Source: Bacteroidota bacterium | GTDB lineage: Bacteria > Bacteroidota > Bacteroidia > Bacteroidales > JAAUTT01 | NCBI GenBank assembly: GCA_021779665.1 | Contig: JAJYAG010000004.1 | Span: 1 to 64,000 of the forward strand | DNA length: 64,000 nucleotides | Direction: 5' to 3' | Notes under the pieces: model-generated | Seen by the model: only the letters and a program-made list of their open reading frames with translations | The model's database searches: none | Told to the model about the DNA's origin: nothing | Translations under genes and position numbers: made by a program | Shown: one piece after another, positions 7,704-15,660 of the stretch | Position numbering within the stretch: position 1 is the stretch's first letter | How the letters are laid out: each line of letters begins with the position of its first letter

Positions 7704-9559
7704 TGAGCGAATTGTTCAACATAGAAAGTATTACCAACGGATACCGCCCAATTCAGGACGGTAGCAGGTACGAACGTTTCTTTGCCCGCCCAGAGGATTC
7801 TGACCGCATTATTATTGAAGATGGCGAAGTAGATGAGACCGTTGACTTGATGAAAAAAGTAGTATGGAAGTACATCAACGACACTAAACAAATCGCAATT
7901 TATCTGAAGGGAAGTACACTCCGACAAACCTGTGAAAACATCTGGAATTTCCTTTATCACCACGTTCAGTATAAACTCGACAAAAAAGGATTGGAACAAC
8001 TTCGCCGCCCAAACCGTAGCTGGGTTGAACGCAAAACTGGAATTGATTGCGATTGCTTTTCTATTTTCGTTTCCAGCATCCTTACCAACCTTAAAATTCC
8101 ACACCGTTTCCGCATTACTAAGTACAACCGGGATGTGTACCAGCATGTGTATGTTGTTGTCCCCATTCCCGGTTCTGGCAAATACTATACGATTGACTGC
8201 GTCCTTAGTCAATTTAATTATGAAAAACCATTTAAACAACAAAAAGACTTCGATATGAGCTTAAAAGGAATTGATGTCGCTGTGCTGTCAGGTGCAGCCG
8301 ATGACGTGTTAGACCTGGTTTCCGGTTTCGAGGAACTGGAAGGATTGGATGGCCCGGATTACGACCGCACTATCCTGGAACACCTCATTAAAACAAGGAA
8401 CATGATCGCCCAGAATCCCAATCTGATTCGGAATTCGGACTACCCACCGGCATTCTTAAAAATGCTCGATTATGCCATCGACAACTGGAACACCCCTAAC
8501 CGGGAAAAAGCATTGGAAATCCTGGCTAAAAACGAAGATGCCCTGAACCGGCTCAATGGTTTTGACGGCGCTGACGACACAGAAATGGATGGCCTGGACG
8601 ATGAATTTGGAGACCTCGATGGATTGTCCGGTGCAGAAATCGAGCAGGAACTCAACGGCAAGAAACGCCCTGCCAAGAAAAAAGGCTTTTTTAAGAAAAT
8701 TGGACAAGCAGTGAAGAAAGTAGGCAAAGCAGCCGGCCAGGTTGCTAAGAAAGTTGGTAAAGCAGTAATCCGGTTCAACCCACTAACCATTTCTGCACGT
8801 ACCGGATTTTTATTGGCCATGAAGCTCAACCTAAAAAAAATGGCCTCGAAAATCAAATGGGGATATGCTACCAAGGAACAAGCCGCAGCCAAAGGAATAT
8901 CAGCACAGGAATGGGAGAAACAAAAGAACGCACTGGCTAAGGTTGAAAAGCTGTTTGCGGACAAACTGCAAGGTAAGAAAAGCGCACTCAAAAATGCAGT
9001 ATTAAAAGGCAAAGCAAAAGGGTTAAGCGGTTTGGATGAAGAAACAGAAATAACCGGTTTGGGGGTTGCCGCAGCTGCAACACTTGCTGCCGCTGTGCCG
9101 GTTATTACAGCCGCTCTGAAAATTTTACAAGATACAGGGGTTATGTCCAAACAGGAAGCCGAAAACATCGAATCGGAAGTTACTGCTAAAACCTCCGAAG
9201 CTGAAAAACTTGCTAACGACCCCGATATTAAAAACAGTGGGACAGAAACAACTGAATCATCATCTTCTTCTTCGGGCGAGAGTAGCTCCGATAGTTCATC
9301 GGATAGAGGAGGTTCAAGTGGAAGCACGGGAGGAGGCATCATTGGTTTTATAAAGAAGCAACCGCTCATTGCAATAGGAGGTGCTGCACTTGGAGTATGG
9401 GGTTTGTCAAAACTCCTTGGTGGAAAGAAATCATCCGGTCAAGGCGTGAGTGGGGTATCTGGTAGGAAACGCAAAAAGAGTAAAACAAAGAGTAAATCAC
9501 ATTCCGGGAACTCACGCAAAAAAGGTAATCGGAGACCCAAATCCATTACGCTCTCATAA
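7703..9559 (+). CDS. Transglutaminase-like cysteine protein with basic and membrane segments
   Basis: A 618-residue protein; the start at 7703 overlaps the previous stop as TAATG. Residues about 70-170 carry a transglutaminase-like triad: Cys116 in TGIDCDCFS, His148 in YQHVYVVV and Asp165 in YYTIDCVL. A Lys-rich amphipathic stretch follows at about 318-355 (KKKGFFKKIG, KKVGKAAGQVAKKVGKAV). Then come an Ala-rich hydrophobic segment near 455-475, a Ser-rich linker, another hydrophobic helix (PLIAIGGAALGVWGLSKLL) and a basic tail. It could be a virion maturation peptidase or cross-linker. Acidic EELEGLDG-type repeats link the parts. Confidence 0.6.
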   Translation: MSELFNIESITNGYRPIQDGSRYERFFARPEDSDRIIIEDGEVDETVDLMKKVVWKYINDTKQIAIYLKGSTLRQTCENIWNFLYHHVQYKLDKKGLEQLRRPNRSWVERKTGIDCDCFSIFVSSILTNLKIPHRFRITKYNRDVYQHVYVVVPIPGSGKYYTIDCVLSQFNYEKPFKQQKDFDMSLKGIDVAVLSGAADDVLDLVSGFEELEGLDGPDYDRTILEHLIKTRNMIAQNPNLIRNSDYPPAFLKMLDYAIDNWNTPNREKALEILAKNEDALNRLNGFDGADDTEMDGLDDEFGDLDGLSGAEIEQELNGKKRPAKKKGFFKKIGQAVKKVGKAAGQVAKKVGKAVIRFNPLTISARTGFLLAMKLNLKKMASKIKWGYATKEQAAAKGISAQEWEKQKNALAKVEKLFADKLQGKKSALKNAVLKGKAKGLSGLDEETEITGLGVAAAATLAAAVPVITAALKILQDTGVMSKQEAENIESEVTAKTSEAEKLANDPDIKNSGTETTESSSSSSGESSSDSSSDRGGSSGSTGGGIIGFIKKQPLIAIGGAALGVWGLSKLLGGKKSSGQGVSGVSGRKRKKSKTKSKSHSGNSRKKGNRRPKSITLS

Positions 9560-9599
9560 ATAGCAAATAAGTCAAAACATCTTTTAATAAACAACGATT

Positions 9600-10121
9600 A
9601 TGGCACAAAAAGAATCCAATTCTAAAGTAAAGCTCGATGCCAAAGCCATCATAGAAGAACTTAAAACACCTGGATTGATAATTCTTGGTATGGTAGGTGG
9701 AAACATGGCAGGTAAGCTTATCGACAAAGCGGTGAAGGTGGACGACACCGCTACCGGCTTCCAGGCAAAAGCCCTTATCAAACCTGTAATACAAATTACG
9801 GCAGGTGTGGGTGGTGCGCTCTTTTTAAAAGACAAAAACCTAAAACTCATTTGCTCCGGTGTGGCAGCAAGCGGTATTGCATCTACGGTTAAGGTATTCT
9901 TGAAAAAAGACATTCTGCAAGGTTTGACCAATTTTGCAGGATTAGGCGAAGCTGTAAATCAAGTGTTCCGTGAACCATTGAACCTTTCCATCGAACCCTA
10001 TAACCCGGATTTACCTCAGTTGCCCCCTTCTCAAATGGCAGCCTTGCCAGTTGAATATGAATCGGATATGTCAGGAGACTTAGGCGAATACACCGAAATC
10101 AAATCGGTGGAAATACTCTAA
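9600..10121 (+). CDS. Hypothetical membrane protein of the phage-like module
   Basis: A 173-residue protein I do not recognise. It has a Lys-rich start, Gly-rich hydrophobic segments (TPGLIILGMVGGNMAGKLI, then IQITAGVGGALFL and LICSGVAASGIAS), and a Pro-rich acidic C-terminus (NPDLPQLPPSQM). The hydrophobic pieces suggest two or three membrane passes. It follows the transglutaminase-like gene on the same strand and is closely followed by the gene at 10151. Confidence 0.55.
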   Translation: MAQKESNSKVKLDAKAIIEELKTPGLIILGMVGGNMAGKLIDKAVKVDDTATGFQAKALIKPVIQITAGVGGALFLKDKNLKLICSGVAASGIASTVKVFLKKDILQGLTNFAGLGEAVNQVFREPLNLSIEPYNPDLPQLPPSQMAALPVEYESDMSGDLGEYTEIKSVEIL

Positions 10122-10150
10122 AACATTATTAATCTTTAAAAATACCAGAA

Positions 10151-10840
10151 ATGATAACATTAGGAGAACTTGCAAATAGCGAACTCGATTTGATGGGTGC
10201 TATGACTGATGAGGAACTTTTAGGCGCATTAGAAGCCGCCTCTCAACAGGAAAGAAAGACTTTTATTCGTAGGATTAAACAACCTCGGCCTGCCAGCGGT
10301 CGTTCCGATTCCCGCAGTGAATTCGAACGCCGACTCCATCTGCTCCCGAAGGAAATACAGCAAGGGTTGGCTAACAAAACCCTTCAGGCAGTTGATGCTG
10401 CTTACTACGTTACCAAAAGCGTATCGTCCAACAAAATTATCAAAATGCTCAAGGACGATGATAACAAAACCGTTGGTATATCAAATATTTCCAGCGCAAA
10501 ACTCGAAAAAGGAAACATCATGCTCCTTAGTGGTATTGTGCTGCTGGCTTCTGTTGGTATTGCCAAGGCCGAAGAAGGCAAATACGAGCTGCTTCCCGAA
10601 ATCCTCCGCAACGGAGAGTTCGAGTTCAAAGCCAATGGTACTACCCTTGTTCCCCTTACTTCCAACGAAGTATTCGACTCCCAGGGAACTACCCGCCAAA
10701 AAGGGCTGTACAAGCTCGATAACCCAAAGATTATCTACGACCAGCAAGCAATGGAGCTGAACATTGAGTGGGGAGCAAACGCCCCTGAAAACACGTTCAT
10801 CAAAGTTGTTTTGCACGGTACGGCAGTTACCAAGTATTAA
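10151..10840 (+). CDS. Candidate structural protein: helical N-terminus, membrane segment, beta-rich C-terminus
   Basis: A 229-residue protein of no recognised family. Residues 1-110 are charged and helical (SELDLMGAMTDEELLGALEA, RRLHLLPKEIQQGL). A hydrophobic segment follows at about 120-136 (NIMLLSGIVLLASVGIA). The last 90 residues alternate strands and turns and end LNIEWGANAPENTFIKVVLH plus GTAVTKY. This build would suit a membrane-anchored jelly-roll capsid or capsid-associated protein; that is an inference from shape and context only. Confidence 0.5.
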   Translation: MITLGELANSELDLMGAMTDEELLGALEAASQQERKTFIRRIKQPRPASGRSDSRSEFERRLHLLPKEIQQGLANKTLQAVDAAYYVTKSVSSNKIIKMLKDDDNKTVGISNISSAKLEKGNIMLLSGIVLLASVGIAKAEEGKYELLPEILRNGEFEFKANGTTLVPLTSNEVFDSQGTTRQKGLYKLDNPKIIYDQQAMELNIEWGANAPENTFIKVVLHGTAVTKY

Positions 10841-10842
10841 TA

Positions 10843-11571
10843 ATGAGGCACGGTAGCCTATTTTCTGGGATTGGGGGCTTCGATCTGGCCGCTATATGGG
10901 CGGGTTGGGATAATATCTTTCAGGTCGAAGCCAACCCATTCTGTCAGCAAGTATTGACTAAGCATTTTCCACATGTCACGAAATATAAAGACATCCGGGA
11001 GTTCAACGGGAAAAAGTACAGGGGAGCAATTGATATACTTTCAGGCGGCTTCCCGTGCCAACCGTTTAGTGCTGCCGGCAAACGCAAAGGAAAGTCGGAC
11101 AACAGGTATCTCTGGCCCGAAATGCTTCGAGTTATCAAAGAAGTTCAACCACGCTGGGTACTGGCAGAAAACGTTTACGGGCTTGTTACTCTCAAAGGGG
11201 GGATGGTCCTCGAAACGGTTTGCGCTGATTTGGAAGGTTCAGGCTATGAAGTCCAACCGTATATTGTTCCGGCTTGTGCCATTGGCGCAATCCACAAAAG
11301 GGAAAGAATCTGGATACTGGCCCACGCCAACCACTATGGATTACAAAGGAAGCTGCCTCAAAATAGCAGGGAAACGAACAGGCTTTCTAAAGCATTTTCT
11401 TCACATGCGTTATGCCAGGACGAAAAGCAGCTTCCCACACCCTACGTTACTGGAGGCTATGATGGGATTCCCAACAGGATGGACAGAATTAAGACCCTCG
11501 GTAATGCCATCGTCCCACAGGTCGCATACGAATTCTTCAAAATAATTAATTATTGCGAGAAACAGCTATGA
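10843..11571 (+). CDS. C5-cytosine DNA methyltransferase, short form
   Basis: A 242-residue enzyme that would methylate cytosine C5 in DNA. Motif I is LFSGIGGFDLAA at residues 5-16, and the catalytic motif IV is GGFPCQPFSAAGKRKG near 67-82. Motif VI is AENVYGL near 108, motif VIII HKRERIWILAHA near 148, and motif X IKTLGNAIVPQVAYEFF near the end. The target-recognition region between VIII and X is very short. A 190-residue frame overlaps most of the gene in the +1 phase and itself looks conserved. No restriction enzyme lies nearby, so an orphan or anti-restriction role is likely. Confidence 0.88.
   Translation: MRHGSLFSGIGGFDLAAIWAGWDNIFQVEANPFCQQVLTKHFPHVTKYKDIREFNGKKYRGAIDILSGGFPCQPFSAAGKRKGKSDNRYLWPEMLRVIKEVQPRWVLAENVYGLVTLKGGMVLETVCADLEGSGYEVQPYIVPACAIGAIHKRERIWILAHANHYGLQRKLPQNSRETNRLSKAFSSHALCQDEKQLPTPYVTGGYDGIPNRMDRIKTLGNAIVPQVAYEFFKIINYCEKQL
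10973..11545 (+). CDS. Overlapping +1-frame protein inside the cytosine methyltransferase gene
   Basis: This frame lies wholly within the methyltransferase gene in the +1 phase and is open for 190 codons. Its product has patterns I associate with phage methyltransferase companion or target-recognition segments: GWSSKRFALIWKVQAMKSNR, LFRLVP, SGYWPTPTTMDYKG and LLEAMMGFPTGWTEL. Such ordered motifs are not expected by chance in a shadow frame. The start is uncertain (ATG at 10973 is only the first available). It may be a real dual-coding product or a trace of an ancestral frame. Confidence 0.4.
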   Translation: MSRNIKTSGSSTGKSTGEQLIYFQAASRANRLVLPANAKESRTTGISGPKCFELSKKFNHAGYWQKTFTGLLLSKGGWSSKRFALIWKVQAMKSNRILFRLVPLAQSTKGKESGYWPTPTTMDYKGSCLKIAGKRTGFLKHFLHMRYARTKSSFPHPTLLEAMMGFPTGWTELRPSVMPSSHRSHTNSSK

Positions 11572-11945
11572 ATGCTATCAAATATCAAATCGTCAAAGTC
11601 ACTGTTCCGGCAGCCGGGGCAACGGTTAATATCAATATCAACAGCGATAAACTTTACAAAAAGGTTACCGGGATATTGGTCACTGTGCCTTATGTGATGT
11701 CGTTTCTGAACAAGTCAACTCTTTCCTTATCTATCAACGACCAGGAGGTGTTCCCTGACGATTTCGAAGTTAAACTCATTACCTGCGATTCGTATGTTCC
11801 GACAAACGAGCGGTTCTATAAGCTCGAAGAAGAAGCAGACGGAAGTACCGTAAAGGGAAAGTTTAAGGATGGCGGAGCAATGAATGGTATCACCTACCCC
11901 TATACAGCTAACCTATACTTGAAACTCGAAGAAAAGAATTGGTAA
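11568..11945 (+). CDS. Beta-rich small protein 1 of a paralogous pair
   Basis: A 125-residue protein starting at ATG 11568, overlapping the methyltransferase stop as ATGA. It is rich in Val, Thr, Asn and alternating hydrophobics (KVTVPAAGATVNININSD, LYLKLEEKNW at the end) and has no membrane segment. Its layout resembles the next gene's product: a start with a Y-x-V/I-VPV strand, a central FxxxD strand and a GxxxG turn. Two adjacent beta-rich paralogues of about 125 residues could be single jelly-roll capsid proteins or fibre subunits. No sequence family was recognised. Confidence 0.55.
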   Translation: MNAIKYQIVKVTVPAAGATVNININSDKLYKKVTGILVTVPYVMSFLNKSTLSLSINDQEVFPDDFEVKLITCDSYVPTNERFYKLEEEADGSTVKGKFKDGGAMNGITYPYTANLYLKLEEKNW

Positions 11946-12331
11946 TGGAAACACCTGGGTACATAAAGTATGAGAAGTGGGCAATCATCCCGGTTACTGC
12001 AACTTCTAAAGCAGTGACCAGGATAGATGCGAAATTACCCGCCAACGCAGTTCATTGTACAGGAGTAGCCTTTACCATTTGCGACATCCAGGGAACATTC
12101 AACCCGGATTATATGGGTGAGATAAGCCTTTCGTTCAACAACCGAAAGAGCCATCCGCTCAACTTTCCGGTTGAATGTAAAACCAACCGATTTCGATTGG
12201 ATGAACTTATTCTGAAACTTGAAGAACCCGTCCGGGGTGGCTCTCATGTTACCGGATACTTCCGAAACCTGCTTAGTAATGCTTATCAGCTTAAAGTGTA
12301 TATCCAGTGTATCGCCTTAACAAAGCCTTAA
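11945..12331 (+). CDS. Beta-rich small protein 2 of a paralogous pair
   Basis: A 128-residue protein; its ATG shares one base with the preceding stop (TAATG). It starts YIKYEKWAIIPVTATSKAVT and ends with alternating strands (YQLKVYIQCIALTKP). It lines up loosely with the neighbour at 11568 in strand spacing and in the central FNNRKSHPLNF/INDQEVFPDDF element, which suggests an old duplication. The function is unknown; a structural role is inferred from the module. Confidence 0.55.
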   Translation: METPGYIKYEKWAIIPVTATSKAVTRIDAKLPANAVHCTGVAFTICDIQGTFNPDYMGEISLSFNNRKSHPLNFPVECKTNRFRLDELILKLEEPVRGGSHVTGYFRNLLSNAYQLKVYIQCIALTKP

Positions 12332-12332
12332 T

Positions 12333-12698
12333 ATGGACAGTCTAATCCTTGCATATATCTCGCAGCGTATGGCCGATTTGGGCTATGCAACATACACCTT
12401 CGAACCTTTTGTGGCAGTCCTTAACGATTGTCAAAAGGAGGTTCAAATCGAAGGGACTAACGAATATTACTACCTGCTCTCGAAAGACCTTGCTGCCGGA
12501 ACGGAAATCATTTCGGATAACAACTATTTCAAAGCCGAGGATTATTACGACAGCCTTGAGTTTGCCAAAACGCAGGAGTTCACTGGCCAGATAAAGTTGG
12601 GCTGCTCGAACTGGAAATGCGAACAGACCATTGTCCTGGAATTTATCCGTGTATTACCACAGATTGCAAGCGATGGAAAAGAACAAGTACACCCTTAA
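12333..12698 (+). CDS. Hypothetical protein, 121 residues
   Basis: I do not recognise this protein. It starts MDSLILAYISQRMADLGYAT, is acidic with many aromatic residues (NEYYYLLSKD, FKAEDYYDSLEF) and has a Cys pair near 90-94 (GCSNWKCEQ). It begins one base after the previous stop. Its end overlaps the start of the coiled-coil gene by 26 bases in another frame, so translation is probably coupled. Confidence 0.55.
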   Translation: MDSLILAYISQRMADLGYATYTFEPFVAVLNDCQKEVQIEGTNEYYYLLSKDLAAGTEIISDNNYFKAEDYYDSLEFAKTQEFTGQIKLGCSNWKCEQTIVLEFIRVLPQIASDGKEQVHP

Positions 12699-13527
12699 CC
12701 TGAGCAACATCCGCACAAAGATTCGCACCTACCAGGAGCAAGGGAAAGATGTGTTGTTTTCTGCTGTTTTCATTACCGGCAAGGAAAAGACAAAGCTCGT
12801 TGATCGTGCGCCGGTTGCACAGTTGTCACTCATAACCAAGAATCTTAAATGCGAGAACCCGGATAAAATTCGAATTGAGCTGTACGATGGGAAAGAAAGT
12901 CCTAATCCTCTTTGGTTGAAAGAACTGGTTTTGGCACAGCCTGAACCCGAAGTTGAAGCTTCAAGTTTTAAAGGTTTGGGAGAAGTGGAAATCAACCGCA
13001 TTGTAGATGAACGCTTCAGGGAACGCCAGCGTAACGCTGAATACGAAACTCTGAAAGAAAGGGTGATGGAATTGACCGAGGAAAACGAAGAACTACACGA
13101 TTCCATTGAAGAACTCGAAAATGAAAACTCCCGGCTCGAACAGGAACTTGAAGGAAAGAAGCAAATCAAGTATTACGCAGGAATGCTAGGCGATATTTTC
13201 GAGAGTTTCGGGATTTCGAAAGACCGGATTAAAAAGCCCATAGCCGAGCTGATGGGGATTAACGATACCGATGAAAAAGCCAAATCTCTTGAAACTAAAG
13301 CGGACAACTCCGGAATTGTGGATGAGCCGAAGTCTGCTTCTTCAACCGAGGAACAAAAACGTTCCGAAATCATCTCCCTTGTTGCCGAATACCTGAAAAC
13401 CACGACTAATCAAACGCTGGCCAATGTATTCAGCATCTTTTCGGAAATCGAGGCCGACAATTCAATTGCAGATAAAATCATTCAATATATCAACACCTTA
13501 AAAAACGAAGAACATGCAAAAGTTTGA
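12673..13527 (+). CDS. Coiled-coil protein of the phage-like module
   Basis: A 284-residue protein from ATG 12673. Residues 1-85 form a mixed domain. A linker holding SSFKGLGEVEINRIVDERF follows, then a strong coiled coil at about 120-160 (LTEENEELHDSIEELENENS, RLEQELEGKK). The C-terminal part is helical (FSIFSEIEADNSIADKIIQY). No family was recognised. An oligomeric structural or scaffold role is possible. It overlaps the next gene by 14 bases. Confidence 0.55.
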   Translation: MEKNKYTLNLSNIRTKIRTYQEQGKDVLFSAVFITGKEKTKLVDRAPVAQLSLITKNLKCENPDKIRIELYDGKESPNPLWLKELVLAQPEPEVEASSFKGLGEVEINRIVDERFRERQRNAEYETLKERVMELTEENEELHDSIEELENENSRLEQELEGKKQIKYYAGMLGDIFESFGISKDRIKKPIAELMGINDTDEKAKSLETKADNSGIVDEPKSASSTEEQKRSEIISLVAEYLKTTTNQTLANVFSIFSEIEADNSIADKIIQYINTLKNEEHAKV

Positions 13528-13702
13528 TTTTACAGTAATCATAGAAGCAGAAAACCGGGAAGAAGCCCGTGAAGTATTGCTTTCGATGTTCGACATTATG
13601 AAGACCATCCGCAGCGAGACATCCACCAAGGAATTCATTGAGTTTGGGACTAAGCTCAAAGCAAAGCCCTCACTGGTTAAAAAAGCTAAACTATTTATCT
13701 AA
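13514..13702 (+). CDS. Hypothetical 62-residue protein
   Basis: A small soluble protein with an alternating start (KFDFTVIIEAENREEAREVL) and a basic end (SLVKKAKLFI). It overlaps its neighbours on both sides (14 bases upstream and a shared base downstream), so it sits in one translational chain with them. No function can be assigned. Confidence 0.5.
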   Translation: MQKFDFTVIIEAENREEAREVLLSMFDIMKTIRSETSTKEFIEFGTKLKAKPSLVKKAKLFI

Positions 13703-14742
13703 TGGCTGCCCCAAAGAAGGACAAATATGAATTTCTGGACAATCCCAAGCGCATTCTTGTGGGAGGCGCAGTTATTGGTATTGGTGGTTTCTTGCTTTAT
13801 AAGCTGGGTCGGAAAATCATTACAGGTATGCAGAAACGCAATACCGAGAACCTTGCCGATGACAGTCCAGAAGTACGTCAGGCAATGGCATTGCGTTCTG
13901 CCATGAACCCATCGGGTGCATCCTGGATGATGTCCTTCGATACTACCAATACCAAAGCAATTTTTGATACTGCACCACAAATCAAAAAACTGGACGAAGT
14001 GTCTACAGCTTATCGAAAGCTTTATGATGACGACCTTTTAAAGAACCTGCAAAACGAATTGAGCGCTACCGATTACCAGAAGTTCCTCACTATGGTGTCG
14101 AGCAATCCTTCTAAATCGGGAGGCGCAGCACCTACAACCTTTGCCAAAAAGAACCAGTTGGTGGTGGCAAAAGCAGAGGTATTCCTGCGTACTTCGCCCG
14201 ATGCCAGTTATCACGGGGCAATTTATGAGTTTGCAGAGAAGAAAAACGTCATCCGTAAGGCTAAGGTCGGAGAATTTCTTGGGTATGCCACAGGAAAGCA
14301 AAGCTTCGATGTAAAGAACAATGTGAAGTTTATCGAAGTTGGTTATCTCGTCAAAAAGGAAAATCCACCAGCAGCCATGAAAGCCTATGCCGGGAAAAGT
14401 TATACCTATTGGGTTTCATCAGCTTCAACCTATGTAGAAATCTTCGCCTATTACAAGGATATGTGGAATAAATATCCGTCCACACAAAGTGAAGTTTCCT
14501 ACAAAAAACCTTTGGACTATTATTCTGGCGTATCGGGAGCTTTTTCGCAACCAGTAATTACAACAAAGTTTGTACATGTGCTGGATGATAAAATGCAACC
14601 CTATATCCCTGTAAAATCCGGGACACTTCTGGGCGAATACCTCATGTGCCTGAATACAGGCAAAACCAAGTATGTAAAATTCCGCACGGTGGACAATACC
14701 GAACGCTGGGTTTCAGCCGATGCAGTAAACATTAAATGCTAA
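13702..14742 (+). CDS. Membrane-anchored protein with possible SH3-like C-terminal domains
   Basis: A 346-residue protein with one N-terminal transmembrane helix (ILVGGAVIGIGGFLLYKLGR, residues 18-37). A helical region follows (YRKLYDDDLLKNLQNELSAT), then a beta-rich C-terminal half with two repeated pieces resembling bacterial SH3 folds: VFLRTSPDASYHG and GEFLGYATG, then PYIPVKSGTLLGEYL and RWVSADAVNI. SH3b domains bind cell-wall peptides. It is immediately followed by the transglycosylase, so the pair may act together at the cell wall. Confidence 0.55.
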   Translation: MAAPKKDKYEFLDNPKRILVGGAVIGIGGFLLYKLGRKIITGMQKRNTENLADDSPEVRQAMALRSAMNPSGASWMMSFDTTNTKAIFDTAPQIKKLDEVSTAYRKLYDDDLLKNLQNELSATDYQKFLTMVSSNPSKSGGAAPTTFAKKNQLVVAKAEVFLRTSPDASYHGAIYEFAEKKNVIRKAKVGEFLGYATGKQSFDVKNNVKFIEVGYLVKKENPPAAMKAYAGKSYTYWVSSASTYVEIFAYYKDMWNKYPSTQSEVSYKKPLDYYSGVSGAFSQPVITTKFVHVLDDKMQPYIPVKSGTLLGEYLMCLNTGKTKYVKFRTVDNTERWVSADAVNIKC

Positions 14743-15329
14743 AAGCTATGATACTGATTGAAAAATTACAACGCAACAAAGGCGAAAGCCCGGCAGAATT
14801 TGAACGGGTACTGCGGAATATTTGCAGCACACTTGGTATAAACCCCAACTGGTTAATGATGGTTATGTGGAGCGAAAGCCGGTTGAATGCCCAAGCTGTA
14901 AATAAGCAACCAGGGGACACCGATAATGCACAAGTTCGTGCAGCATCAAGAGCTACCGGATTAATTCAGTTTATGCCCGATACTGCTTTGAACCTTGGTA
15001 CAACCACCAAAGCCCTTTATGCCATGAGCGCTATTGACCAACTCGGTTATGTGTACAAATATTTCAAGCCCTGGGCTGGAAGGATTAAAAGCTATTTTGA
15101 TTTGTACCTGGTTACGTTCTTCCCGGATGCAGTTGGTCGGCCAGATGATTATATCCTTCAGACCAAAAAGCTTTCAGCCGCCACCATTGCTAAGCAAAAC
15201 CCCTTTTTTGATGTGAACAAGGACGGAAAACTCACAGTTGGCGAGATAAAACGCCGGATGTACGAATCTATCCCCAAAGCAATTGTGGCGGATGTTGTCT
15301 CTGAGATAGAAAAAAAAAGTTTGAGTTAG
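14736..15329 (+). CDS. Lytic transglycosylase (SLT-like)
   Basis: A 197-residue enzyme that would cleave the glycan strands of peptidoglycan. The catalytic Glu is probably in MVMWSESRLNAQAVN (about residue 47). The Gly-Leu-Ile-Gln-Phe-Met-Pro block follows at about 72-79 (RATGLIQFMPDTALNLG), and the later YVYKYF motif is also typical. A second in-frame ATG lies at 14748. The 3' end runs into nine A residues (15310-15318); a -1 slip there would add a transmembrane tail. It overlaps the stop of the SH3-like gene. The role is local wall opening, as in phage entry or release or in secretion. Confidence 0.8.
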   Translation: MLKAMILIEKLQRNKGESPAEFERVLRNICSTLGINPNWLMMVMWSESRLNAQAVNKQPGDTDNAQVRAASRATGLIQFMPDTALNLGTTTKALYAMSAIDQLGYVYKYFKPWAGRIKSYFDLYLVTFFPDAVGRPDDYILQTKKLSAATIAKQNPFFDVNKDGKLTVGEIKRRMYESIPKAIVADVVSEIEKKSLS

Positions 15330-15415
15330 GGATTGGCGGATTTATCCTGCTTGGAATCGGAGCCTGGTATTTCTATAACAAATTAAAAAAGAAGAAGAAA
15401 GGGAAACGGAAATGA
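15302..15415 (+). other. Possible -1 frameshift extension of the transglycosylase: membrane helix plus Lys-rich tail
   Basis: In the -1 frame after the A9 run, the sequence reads on past the transglycosylase stop to a TGA at 15413. It encodes ELGIGGFILLGIGAWYFYNK followed by a run of Lys and Arg. This frame has no ATG, GTG or TTG of its own, so the peptide can only be made by slippage at the A run or by a non-standard start. The product would be a membrane-tethered form of the enzyme. Confidence 0.45.
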
Positions 15416-15419
15416 GGAA

Positions 15420-15632
15420 TTAGGAACAGCTTCCGCAAGTACCATTCTCTTGAATTGGAGGGCATTTTACCGAACCATACGAACAAAACACACAGCAATC
15501 ACCCGCTTTAGGCTTCAGAATCTGCATACAGGAGGTGCATTCATAAAAATACTGACAGGCATTGGTGGGCATCTCCTCCGATTTACTGAAACCGCAATGT
15601 GGACAAGTAATTACTGATGTTAACTCTATCAT
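15420..15632 (-). CDS. GDCCVxC-domain small metal-binding protein
   Basis: A 70-residue Cys-rich protein from ATG 15632. It has an N-terminal CPHCGF zinc-knuckle, YECTSCMQILKPKAGDCCVFC, then YGSVKCPPIQ and a CGSC end. This matches the family known by its GDCCVxC motif (annotated as a GDCCVxC (seleno)protein), often found near heavy-metal genes. Its function is unknown. It is the only minus-strand gene inside the module and ends five bases from the transglycosylase tail's stop. It may be a moron gene or belong with the arsenic cargo. Confidence 0.7.
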   Translation of the reverse strand: MIELTSVITCPHCGFSKSEEMPTNACQYFYECTSCMQILKPKAGDCCVFCSYGSVKCPPIQENGTCGSCS

Positions 15633-15660
15633 TTTCAATTTTTCTGTAAAGGTAACTAAA

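Noticed and set aside
8470-9369. A 299-codon antisense frame rich in Ser, Pro and Ala across the transglutaminase-like gene
   Set aside because: Its composition is what the reverse of Lys/Glu/Gly-rich codons gives. It has no recognisable domain, and the sense gene is fully supported by its triad and tight coupling.
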